Virus record (IMG/VR): IMGVR_UViG_3300032893_003197
Coordinates: 1-30,797 of that record
Source: a virus
Strand: one strand, 5' to 3'
Length of the DNA: 30,797 bases
In this document: positions 1 to 8,058 of the stretch, piece after piece
Numbering within the stretch: position 1 is the stretch's first letter
Layout of the letters: the number at the start of each line of letters is the position of its first letter
Position numbers and translations under genes: made by a program
Notes under the pieces: model-generated
Seen by the model: the letters and a program-made list of their open reading frames with translations, nothing else
The model's database searches: none
Told to the model about the DNA's origin: nothing

Positions 1-846
1 GAGCGCAAGATGCCCGAGTGCGGGGACCGCTGTGGTAACAGCGCCACTCGTATAAGCTTCTTTAAGACCTTTCGTGACATCATCGCCTCCGATCACATTT
101 TTGGTAGCCTGCTCTGCCATAGAAAGACCGGGCTGGATACCAAAGGCTTGAAAGGCTAAATTCTTGAGAGGTCCACTGAATGCTTTAAGCGGAAAGGCAG
201 CCCATGAAGCTCCTGAAAAGACCCCTGATGCTGTGGCGTCTTCCATCGCCCGAGTCCATGCACCATCGGGATCATGTGGGGTTCGACGCAACTGCTCGGC
301 GAAGGATGGACCGATTGCTTGGAAAGCAGCGCCAAGCGCAGCACCACCCGCACCCCCCGCTAAAGTCCCCTCGGGACCAATTAGCGACCCAGCCGCACCC
401 CCTGCAATACCAGCGGCTAGAGTGGGAGAAGACTCACCTACCCCATACGCTAACTTAGAAAGGCCACGAGATGGTTCATATAAATCGCGAAGCTCGAACG
501 GCGCTGCTTGCGGCCCTGTTTCTATTGGTAAGTTTGATGGTTGTTGGCCTTGTATTGTCTGCACGGATTGACCACCTTCAGACACAGACCTGCGCAGACC
601 AGACATCAATGCATCAAGCGGCCCCGGCATCGGAAGGTCAGCGGCTGCGGGCTGCGCGGGCGTGGTGGCACTGGATTGCGACTGTGCCGATCCAGTAAGC
701 CAAGGCGCTAGATTAGATGGTGCAGGAGCTGCTGGTGTAGTAGCCGGTGCTTGCGTTAACCACGGCGCAGGCGGGGGTTTATCCGCCTCTGGGGTTGGGG
801 CGAAATCCGTCTGTGTCGGTTGCAGCCATGGTGCGAGTTCAGCCAT
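1..846 (-). CDS. Large internal/ejection-type virion protein, C-terminus cut by window edge
   Basis: An ATG at 846 opens a frame that stays open for 282 codons to base 1, so the protein is longer than the window shows. The N-terminal 60 residues are Pro/Ala-rich and carry the tetrapeptide APWL three times (residues 5-8, 27-30, 47-50). Residues 138-180 form a Gly/Ala-rich segment with AGxxGGAAG-type spacing (AAGIAGGAAGSLIGPEG and following), like the membrane-active stretches in large phage ejection proteins. It starts three bases after the 708-aa gene stops, so the two are probably co-translated. No enzyme motif is visible in the part present; a transglycosylase or other domain could lie off the window. 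Coding is confident, function is inference from position and composition. Confidence 0.8.
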   Translation of the reverse strand, partial: MAELAPWLQPTQTDFAPTPEADKPPPAPWLTQAPATTPAAPAPSNLAPWLTGSAQSQSSATTPAQPAAADLPMPGPLDALMSGLRRSVSEGGQSVQTIQGQQPSNLPIETGPQAAPFELRDLYEPSRGLSKLAYGVGESSPTLAAGIAGGAAGSLIGPEGTLAGGAGGAALGAAFQAIGPSFAEQLRRTPHDPDGAWTRAMEDATASGVFSGASWAAFPLKAFSGPLKNLAFQAFGIQPGLSMAEQATKNVIGGDDVTKGLKEAYTSGAVTTAVPALGHLAL

Positions 847-849
847 TTA

Positions 850-2976
850 TTATTGCTGCGGCTTCCATTGAGTACCATCCCAGACACCTGTGACGGTACC
901 ACCCTTGCCATCATCGAACTGCTTCGTAGAACCTACCGCCGGTCCAGCGGGCAGCGCCGAGTTAACGGCCCCTTGAGCTGATGTGCCGCCCGCGAGATAC
1001 CGACGACGGCGAGAAACTTCCTGTTCAATAAGCGGCTGCAATTGTTCAGGAGGCAGGCCGGGGTTCATGCTCTGCACAAACTTGGCTGCACGGTCATAAT
1101 CAGCACCCGTGAATTTGCCCGGCTTGCCCGTCGTTCCTGTCTCCGATTGATCCAATTCACGATTTCGTGCAGCGACCGATGCCCGCTCGTAAGGCGTCAT
1201 CTGATTATACTTGCGCAGATGCTCTTGAGCAGTCTCAGCCAGCTCTTGTGCCTTCTGGTTCAATTTCTGCTCAGAAGTCAATGCGGTACGCTCATCTCCT
1301 AATGTCTTGCTTCCAGCCAAAAGGCCCTTGCCGATGGAAACACCAAGAGGTCCCGGCGTTGCAGCCATGGTGGCGCCAGCGTTAACAAGCGCCATCCACG
1401 GAGAACGTGCCGCATTCTGGCCCCAATCGCGATTTAAAGCATCAGGATAAGGCAGCGTATCCCCAACCGGCACGCTACTGGCTGTTCCCTGCCTTTCACC
1501 AGTAGCACCAGCCGCCGGGGCTGGTTTCCGTGTGACTGGTCCCGGCGGAGGTTGGGTAACCTGAGGCAATGGCATCTGACCTGTTGCATTCGGGAAAGGT
1601 ACTGCCGATTGCTGCCCAAAGGCGGGTGGAGACGCGGCGGGAGACCTGTTATTTAATAATAGGTCATAGACAGGATCGGCGGCTGCTCCAGCAGGAGTGG
1701 TTGCCGATCCGGTGGTCCCAAGTTGATGAATGATATTGTCGTCATCCGTCCCGCCGCCATCATCATAACCGGGAACCGAGCCACCCTTCTTCAACATAAA
1801 GGGCAAAACATCTGAAACGATCTTTCCGATATCGCCGACAGTACTATCCCCAGAATTGCCTTGCTGCTGTTGAGGCTGTGAGAACTGCATGTTCATGGCG
1901 CCAGTCAGAGGACCGGAATGGCCAGCTCCTTGAGCAAGCGGAATGGTGGGAACAACGGAATTGCCATGCAATTCACCCGCCGCTGGATCAGGAACGTCGC
2001 CGCCATCGGCAAAGCCAGCACCGTAATCAGATGCACTTAGGCCCGGCAAAGGATTGGCCGAAGAACCACCATAGGCATCGCCACTAAATGCATTGCCTCC
2101 ACCATAGGCAGCGCTGCCGCCGAAACCACCAAGCGAACCATAGATGCCTGCACCAGCCGCTCCAACACCAAGAATTTGGCTGAGCAGGGAGGGTTGCGGC
2201 CCCTGTGTAACTTGTGTTCCGCTGCCGGTTGTCGTGCCACCCAAGGCGCCAGCCAAGCCACCAGTCACGCCAGCTAGATACTGGGCTGTCTGGAATGGAT
2301 AAGCAAGTCTAGCCAATTGCTGCTGATATGGAGCATTTAGCTCAGCTTGGTTCTGTTGCTGCTGTTGGGTGCCTGCTTGCAACAGGGCGCCTGTCCCTTG
2401 CAAATTTGACCCAAGAACTTGACCGCCGAGTCCGGTTAATCCGGAGGCAGCGCCCATCTCAGTCTGCTGCTGTTGCTGGGCTGCCTGAAGAGCTGACTGA
2501 TAAAGATTGGCATAGGTTTGGCCAGCGGCCAAATCCTGTTGATTGGCTAGATTGCCCTGTCCTACAGCAATGCGATCAGCACCAATACCACCAGCAGACT
2601 GAACAAGATTAGCTGTGTTTTGAGCATTCTGTTGGCCATAGATATTCTGAAGCTGCGCGGTAACATTCGCAGCCATTGGGTTATAGTAATTGTTGATATC
2701 GGTCTGGGAGAGCGGCTGAGATGCTTGTGTATAAAGGCCCTGAGCTTGATTATAATAGGGCTGTGCGCTACCTTGGAGAGCCTGATATTGGTTAAATGCC
2801 TGTTGCTGAAGAGGCGTAAATCCAGCAACCGGCGCCTGAGGCATCTGGAATGGCTGGGCAGCCGCAGCCCCGGCCTGACCCAAGGCTTGGGTGGCATACT
2901 GCTGAATAGCAGGATTGGCCGCGTAAGACTGGCTCTGATTCTGCGTCTGAGTTGTTTGTGAGCCCTTAGACCCCAT
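850..2976 (-). CDS. Q/A/G-rich internal virion protein (708 aa)
   Basis: Residues 1-235 are strikingly rich in Gln, Ala and Asn with runs of four or five Gln, beginning MGSKGSQTTQTQNQSQS. A Gly-rich hydrophobic stretch follows (LLSQILGVGAAGAGIYGSLG), then two GG motifs, FADGGDV and LKKGGSVPGYDDGGG. The C-terminal third has a PWMALVNAGATMAAT segment, a charged helical region (KAQELAETAQEHLRKYNQ) and a basic RRRRYLAGG patch. I recognise this architecture from ejection or internal proteins of short-tailed phages but cannot name a family. Its place between the GNAT gene and another large low-complexity protein supports a virion role. The start has only a weak ribosome binding site (GTGAACGGGC before ATG). 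Confidence 0.75.
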   Translation of the reverse strand: MGSKGSQTTQTQNQSQSYAANPAIQQYATQALGQAGAAAAQPFQMPQAPVAGFTPLQQQAFNQYQALQGSAQPYYNQAQGLYTQASQPLSQTDINNYYNPMAANVTAQLQNIYGQQNAQNTANLVQSAGGIGADRIAVGQGNLANQQDLAAGQTYANLYQSALQAAQQQQQTEMGAASGLTGLGGQVLGSNLQGTGALLQAGTQQQQQNQAELNAPYQQQLARLAYPFQTAQYLAGVTGGLAGALGGTTTGSGTQVTQGPQPSLLSQILGVGAAGAGIYGSLGGFGGSAAYGGGNAFSGDAYGGSSANPLPGLSASDYGAGFADGGDVPDPAAGELHGNSVVPTIPLAQGAGHSGPLTGAMNMQFSQPQQQQGNSGDSTVGDIGKIVSDVLPFMLKKGGSVPGYDDGGGTDDDNIIHQLGTTGSATTPAGAAADPVYDLLLNNRSPAASPPAFGQQSAVPFPNATGQMPLPQVTQPPPGPVTRKPAPAAGATGERQGTASSVPVGDTLPYPDALNRDWGQNAARSPWMALVNAGATMAATPGPLGVSIGKGLLAGSKTLGDERTALTSEQKLNQKAQELAETAQEHLRKYNQMTPYERASVAARNRELDQSETGTTGKPGKFTGADYDRAAKFVQSMNPGLPPEQLQPLIEQEVSRRRRYLAGGTSAQGAVNSALPAGPAVGSTKQFDDGKGGTVTGVWDGTQWKPQQ

Positions 2977-2994
2977 GCCCGTTCACTGTTTGTT

Positions 2995-3510
2995 CTAGGA
3001 ACTAGATGCCACAAGGGCGGACGATGATACCATATCTGGGGTATAAAAGAAAAATTCCCCCAATTTCGGCATCATGCGTTGATATAGCCTACATTTCGCC
3101 TCAGTTCTCTTTAATGAAAAAACCCCCGTCATAAGCGGCAAGCCCGTCTCGGCGACTTGCTGCTTCATCCAATTTATAAATGCTTTGGCGTGCTCTGACT
3201 TGCGGTGATCTGGATGAACAAAGACCATAAACTCCTCAAGGTGAAGAGCATTAGAATACCAAAACGAACCAATCGTAAGAAAGCAGAGACCTTCAAGTCT
3301 GTCTTTGCCACCTATGACGCCTACGACTCCACGGAGCCCCGTATCCGTAGAGAGTATCTCGTGGGGACAGATAGCGCGCCTGAGATGCCAGCGCGCTTTT
3401 GGCTCATCAAGGGGGAATACAGCATTCTCTTCATACGACAAAAGCATGAGCTTCCAGACTGATTCATATTCGTCTGGTGTGGCCACGCGGACAATCGATT
3501 CAGAGGTCAT
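2995..3510 (-). CDS. GNAT-family N-acetyltransferase
   Basis: The 171-aa length and the segment order fit a single GNAT domain, which transfers an acetyl group from acetyl-CoA to an amine. Visible elements are the N-terminal VRVATPDEYESVWKLM helix, strands around residues 60-85 (GVVGVIGGK, GLCFLTIGSFW), then LEEFMVFVHPDHRKSEHAKA, which corresponds to the beta4/motif A region. The usual Q/R-x-x-G-x-G/A loop is diverged to HRKSEHAK. The ATG overlaps the stop of the 1116-aa gene as ATGA, so it is translationally coupled to it. Its substrate is unknown. GNAT genes among structural genes may modify a virion or host protein, but that is inference. Confidence 0.75.
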   Translation of the reverse strand: MTSESIVRVATPDEYESVWKLMLLSYEENAVFPLDEPKARWHLRRAICPHEILSTDTGLRGVVGVIGGKDRLEGLCFLTIGSFWYSNALHLEEFMVFVHPDHRKSEHAKAFINWMKQQVAETGLPLMTGVFSLKRTEAKCRLYQRMMPKLGEFFFYTPDMVSSSALVASSS

Positions 3511-6500
3511 TTAGGTGGCTTTAGCTTTCTAAGGGTTTTAATATGCTGCTTGCGTGTATGGATAACGAACTTATCTAATACCTTGTGGCCTTTCGATAGG
3601 TCGCCCCCACCAACGGCTTTTACCACATCAGGATGGATAATATATTCCCCTCCCGCAGCGATGATGGGGACATGATCATCTGTCTTCCCGCCATGTGCTT
3701 TATGGCGTGAAAAATGCATATTGAGGTTATGCGGATAATGAAATTCATGACTGTGTACATGCGGCGGGGGAAGGCCGTAAGCCGAGTGCGTAAACATCTT
3801 TTTCAAAATCTCGGCGCCAGCCTTGCTGTTACCCTCGCCCAAGGCACTCGGGATATCAGCCGGAAGCACATAAGACCCCGGCCGAAGCCTCATCGGAATC
3901 TTGTCGGTGCGACCGGGAATGGAACTATCAATCATGCCACCCTTGGCAAAGTTGATAAACTCGTGGTCCTGTGGGTCCTCGTCAATCTGCTTGTGTCGCT
4001 TCTTCACAGGACCCCCATCCTTCATTTGGTGCGTATCACCTTGTTCCGACATCGTATTATACCCAAGGATACCACCTCCGACGAGGCCCGCCAGCGGATA
4101 GCGAAGATGTAACTTCTCAGGATGAAAGGCAGCATGAGGCGCCCGCAAAGCAGCGGGATTGATCACCGCATACTGAGTATGTGCTCCCTGCCCCCCGACA
4201 TCATGGATATTATGGATGGCAACAAGATCGGCCCCTTGTTTCTTGGCGATCTTAACAATCTTATCCATAACATCGCCGTCATAATGGGCAGTTCCATCAT
4301 TATAGAGTGCATCAGGATTAAATTCCTTGACGACATCGCCCCAATTAACTTCAAATGCCTTCTGGGCTCTGGCAATATAAGGGGCCTTCGCTGGGCCATA
4401 GGCGCTGGCCACCGCCTTGTCATGGGCTGTAAAGAGAGCAGGCTCCACTGGCTTCTGGGCCACATCCGGAATTTCTCGCGGATAATCAAGCACATGGGAC
4501 TGGGGGAAATTGCCCCCCTTCCAATGAAGGACATTGGGATTAAAGCCAAGTTTCTTTAGCTTCTCTGGATCATTAAAACCAAAGTTAACCTGAGGGGTTT
4601 TATATTCCATCGGCCGCCAATTCGGCCAATCCTCAATCGGTTTTAGGTGAGGTTTGATAACAGCTTCGGCCTTGGCTGCCGGTGATTTGGCCCAAGTTTC
4701 TGGAGAGACTTTATAACCAACCGACCCCAGTTCATCCGCCAGATGTCCCTTGAGTTCTTCCTGCTTCTCTGGAGAAAGATAGCTCAAGATATTCTCAACG
4801 TGATTCTTATTTAGCTTAACTGTTGACAAAGAATAGGTCAAATCCTTGGTCGGGATATCATCAATCAACTTCTTAATTTTATTGGCCTTAAGGCCATATT
4901 CAGGCGTGACCGCACCAAGCGGCTGATATGCCATTGCCTGAATAGTCTGGATTTTTGACCCAGTACCATTCGGAAATTTCGATGCCAACTCAGGCTTGTT
5001 TACATCGAAGTTCTTGACCCAATTTTTGACATTATCAACCGGCAAAACTTCATTCCATGTTCCACCTTGGCTTTCTGCCTTCTTAGCGAGGGCTTGGTGA
5101 AGCGCTGCCGGAAAGTCGTTATTGGTCTGGGGGACCGCAGATTCATTATGGGCAATATCTTCACCCCAACCCTCAGGCCCGAGCGCCTGTTCAGGCCCGG
5201 ACTTCTTGGCTGGTTGAGGGGCAAATGGCGCCCCCTTTACAGCATCGAGCTGATGAGCCCCTTCGGCCTCTTCCACAGGAGCAACATGATAGACTGTAAA
5301 TTCGTGTGGCTGGGCATCCTTCACATTGCCCGAATAGTCCCAGATCGGCGCCTTGATCTTCTCGGTGCCAATAATCTTGAAATTCTGGCCATGGGGCAGC
5401 AATAATTCACGCTCATTCTGGCTCCAGCCCCCGGCATTTGGATGGCTGGTATAGAGCGATGGAGAACCAGCGGGCATATGATAGTTCAAGATAATGCCGG
5501 GATCATCCTTAAGGCCATAGTGAGTAGCCCGCCTCGGATCGACTGTGGTTGCCGTATAGCCAGCATTCCAGAATGTATCGCCCTCCTTTAACTTTTGTAA
5601 TTCTTCAGCGTGAGGCCCATGAAGTCCTCGCCATGTAGACATGTCCTGCTGAAGCGGAGAGTTTGCCATAGCCGTATCAAGATGCGTAATCGCATTGGCT
5701 GCTTTGTCACTATCATGAGCACCACGAAGATGACCGTTGATATCTTTATAGCCTTTGGGGTCAGTCCAATATCCAACCGCTCCTTTTTGAGGAAGGTTTA
5801 GATCGAGGGGTTGATCCGAAAGATGCACATGAGTTGTATCATATCCCGGCCATGCCTCATTGGCGTCATAAATCTTGCTGTCGTCATGAAACTGCCGGGC
5901 CGAAATGCCGCCCTCAGACGATTTGGAATATGGGTGCCCAAGGGCCTGTTCCCACGCCTCCGGGGTTAGAAGGTCCTTGAGACCCGTAGAAGTTTGAGGA
6001 ACCGGCTGTTCTTGTGAACCTGCCGGGGCAGGCGCGGCTTCAGGCGCCTTAGCCTTCTGGGTTCCACCCATCTTGCCATAATGCTTATCAAAGGCATCCT
6101 GAGCGCCTTGAGACATATAGCTCTTGAGGTTATTGACCTCGCCTTCAGGCAACCCCAGATAATAAGCAGATGCAGCTATATCTTTGGGATAATAGGACTT
6201 CAATGCCTTGGCTAGATCGCCCGGATCGGGGTGAGCTGCACTGTTCCAAGCCGAAGCATCCAAGACGGTATGATGAATATCTTGGGCAATCTCGGCACCC
6301 TTCTTGGTAAATCCTTTGGCAACAGCCTTGGCTTCCGGCCCTACGCCCGGCAGGAACCCAAGACCGGCAATCGAGGCACCAAGGTAGTCCCCCTTGTTCT
6401 TGGCCTCCATGAAATCTTCAACAGAAGCCGGAATGCCAAGAGGAGTTGCCTGCAATATATTGCCCACGCCCTCGGTCAGATGGCTTGCGACTTGGGGATT

Positions 6501-6857
6501 GGCCCCCATATCAACCATGGCATTGCGGGCATAATTACCGACGCGTTCAGTTGGCGTCGGTGTTGTCGGGGTAATCGACCCCATCGGCTGGTTTAGTTTG
6601 GACCAATCGACAGGGGCCGCTACAGGAAGCTTATCTCCCTTTGGAGCGGCGACTTCATCTTCACCTTGGTCGCCAAGATCGCCACCACCATCAGCCTTTT
6701 TCTTAACCTTACGGGCCTCGCTCAGTGCGATTGCGATAGCTTGTTTTCGGTTCCTGACCAACGGTCCATGCTTGGAGCCGCTATGAAGCTCTCTATGTTT
6801 GAACTTGTGAAGTTCCGTGTGAACAACTTGTTTCGGAGACTGGCCCTTGATTGGCAT
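3507..6857 (-). CDS. 1116-aa virion protein with two ADP-ribosyltransferase-like regions
   Basis: Residues 1-50 match the small basic DUF6496-type module (LHSGSKHGPLVRNRKQAIAI). Residues 370-500 look like an arginine-type ADP-ribosyltransferase of the R-S-E class: R410 in TWRGL, GYTATT at 433-438 in place of the STS strand, and NERELLLPHGQNFKI at 481-495, giving E482-x-E484. Residues 776-906 resemble the ART-like domain of polyvalent phage proteins: LHWKGG, FTAHDKAVASAYG, then KKQGADLVAI and YAVINPAALRA. The C-terminal 130 residues (LRPGSYVLPADIPSALGEGN, VPIIAAGGEYIIHPDVVKAV, GHKVLDKFVIH) form a separate conserved-looking module with GG motifs. Known phage virion ART enzymes such as T4 Alt enter the host with the DNA; the same role here is inference. 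The start overlaps the collar-gene stop as TAATG. Confidence 0.8.
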   Translation of the reverse strand: MPIKGQSPKQVVHTELHKFKHRELHSGSKHGPLVRNRKQAIAIALSEARKVKKKADGGGDLGDQGEDEVAAPKGDKLPVAAPVDWSKLNQPMGSITPTTPTPTERVGNYARNAMVDMGANPQVASHLTEGVGNILQATPLGIPASVEDFMEAKNKGDYLGASIAGLGFLPGVGPEAKAVAKGFTKKGAEIAQDIHHTVLDASAWNSAAHPDPGDLAKALKSYYPKDIAASAYYLGLPEGEVNNLKSYMSQGAQDAFDKHYGKMGGTQKAKAPEAAPAPAGSQEQPVPQTSTGLKDLLTPEAWEQALGHPYSKSSEGGISARQFHDDSKIYDANEAWPGYDTTHVHLSDQPLDLNLPQKGAVGYWTDPKGYKDINGHLRGAHDSDKAANAITHLDTAMANSPLQQDMSTWRGLHGPHAEELQKLKEGDTFWNAGYTATTVDPRRATHYGLKDDPGIILNYHMPAGSPSLYTSHPNAGGWSQNERELLLPHGQNFKIIGTEKIKAPIWDYSGNVKDAQPHEFTVYHVAPVEEAEGAHQLDAVKGAPFAPQPAKKSGPEQALGPEGWGEDIAHNESAVPQTNNDFPAALHQALAKKAESQGGTWNEVLPVDNVKNWVKNFDVNKPELASKFPNGTGSKIQTIQAMAYQPLGAVTPEYGLKANKIKKLIDDIPTKDLTYSLSTVKLNKNHVENILSYLSPEKQEELKGHLADELGSVGYKVSPETWAKSPAAKAEAVIKPHLKPIEDWPNWRPMEYKTPQVNFGFNDPEKLKKLGFNPNVLHWKGGNFPQSHVLDYPREIPDVAQKPVEPALFTAHDKAVASAYGPAKAPYIARAQKAFEVNWGDVVKEFNPDALYNDGTAHYDGDVMDKIVKIAKKQGADLVAIHNIHDVGGQGAHTQYAVINPAALRAPHAAFHPEKLHLRYPLAGLVGGGILGYNTMSEQGDTHQMKDGGPVKKRHKQIDEDPQDHEFINFAKGGMIDSSIPGRTDKIPMRLRPGSYVLPADIPSALGEGNSKAGAEILKKMFTHSAYGLPPPHVHSHEFHYPHNLNMHFSRHKAHGGKTDDHVPIIAAGGEYIIHPDVVKAVGGGDLSKGHKVLDKFVIHTRKQHIKTLRKLKPPK

Positions 6858-7822
6858 TAGGCAGCCCTAATTAATCGAAGGCCAGAGACAATGCCCGGAG
6901 TTGTGGCCTGGACAGGGGTCGGGCTGCCATTGGTATAAGAAACATTGATACCATTGGAGCCGCTCATAGAATTGAATGAACTCCATGTTACACCGGGAGA
7001 GAATGGAACATAGTTCGAGCCGCCAGAAGTAGCTGTACCTGTTCCGTTGATGCTATTATTGACAGCGGCAAAATTATAAACACCACCAGAAATATTAACA
7101 GTGATTGTGTTGGTTCCCGCCGAATTGAGTGTCGGGATATTACCTGCCACCAAAGTGGTTCCATTATTGCCGCCAGTGGCAAACAAGGTATTTCCATCGA
7201 TGCCTGCCCCACCTGAGGTAAGATGCGTGGTGCCCTCATTAAGATAATAGGCTGCCCTACCCCGGAAATCTGGCAACGTAGTGCTGCCAAGGATCGTCGC
7301 AAGAGCTGGATATGTGGCTGAACTAAAGGTCGTGCCGTTACAATCGAGGTAAGGGGCAACAGTACAGGCCCCTACCCAATTCGGGACCGACGATCCGGCA
7401 TAATCCCAGTAAGCCCCGACGCGGCCTAAGTTCTTGAATTTGATATTGGTCCCATCATTGAAGCAATCGATTGTCTCTCCCGGCGGGACGCCAATAACCT
7501 GACCGCCAGCAGTCGTCTGAAGCGTAATGGTAAAGGCGCTCGTTCCCGAGCAGAGATTTTGAATCTCATAAGACTTCGTAAAAGAAGTCGGAAAAGTAAT
7601 GGTGACGCTGCCAGTCAACGTTGAATTAAAGGTGATCTGCTTGCTCTTGTATTGGGCCGCAGTCAGAACGACATTGGAGTTATTCAAGCTAATGGTATTG
7701 ATCGCCCCGCAAACCAGATCGATCAGGGTCATGTTGTTGTTAACGGGGGTATCCCACGTGCCCACGTCGTCGCCACGCGCTGGCTCCTCAAGTTGAATAT
7801 TCGGGGTGAAGGTCGAGACCAT
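6857..7822 (-). CDS. Tail fibre with tail-collar domain
   Basis: The N-terminus (IQLEEPARGDDVGTWDTPVN, then NMTLID) matches the widespread phage fibre N-terminal segment that attaches the fibre to the tail. Residues 20-130 are beta-rich. Residues 134-190 form a tail-collar domain: GRVGAYWDYAGSSVPNW, a YPAL step, then the diagnostic LPDFRGR near residue 183. The C-terminal 120 residues are Asn/Gly/Thr-rich, as in fibre tips, ending GLRLIRAA. It sits directly after the hub and the 75-aa gene, where a receptor-binding fibre is expected. Host specificity cannot be read from the sequence. Confidence 0.85.
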   Translation of the reverse strand: MVSTFTPNIQLEEPARGDDVGTWDTPVNNNMTLIDLVCGAINTISLNNSNVVLTAAQYKSKQITFNSTLTGSVTITFPTSFTKSYEIQNLCSGTSAFTITLQTTAGGQVIGVPPGETIDCFNDGTNIKFKNLGRVGAYWDYAGSSVPNWVGACTVAPYLDCNGTTFSSATYPALATILGSTTLPDFRGRAAYYLNEGTTHLTSGGAGIDGNTLFATGGNNGTTLVAGNIPTLNSAGTNTITVNISGGVYNFAAVNNSINGTGTATSGGSNYVPFSPGVTWSSFNSMSGSNGINVSYTNGSPTPVQATTPGIVSGLRLIRAA

Positions 7823-7830
7823 TTCCTATC

Positions 7831-8058
7831 CTATTGAGGGTAATAGGGAAACTTTACAGTTACCCCACTGGAAAGCGTTACAAGTTGAAACCCAAGGGCC
7901 TCTGACGACGTAAAGGTTATTGCTCCTGTTGAGGCGGGGGCGGAAGTCGAATTACCAGATAGTTGCGGGAACACGCTCTTGACTGTAGAAGCCAAGTTAT
8001 TGATCGCGGTCACCCCGTTCTGGAGCGTGTTCCAAACAGCATCGAGACCAATAGCCAT
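7831..8058 (-). CDS. Small tail-associated protein (75 aa)
   Basis: Residues 1-33 look helical and amphipathic (AVWNTLQNGVTAINNLASTV), followed by a Ser/Thr-rich linker and a beta-rich end (ALGFQLVTLSSGVTVKFPYY). I do not recognise a family. The ATG overlaps the hub stop as TAATG, and the collar-fibre gene starts 8 bp after its stop, so it is made with the hub and fibre and may join them. That role is inferred only from position. Confidence 0.7.
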   Translation of the reverse strand: MAIGLDAVWNTLQNGVTAINNLASTVKSVFPQLSGNSTSAPASTGAITFTSSEALGFQLVTLSSGVTVKFPYYPQ

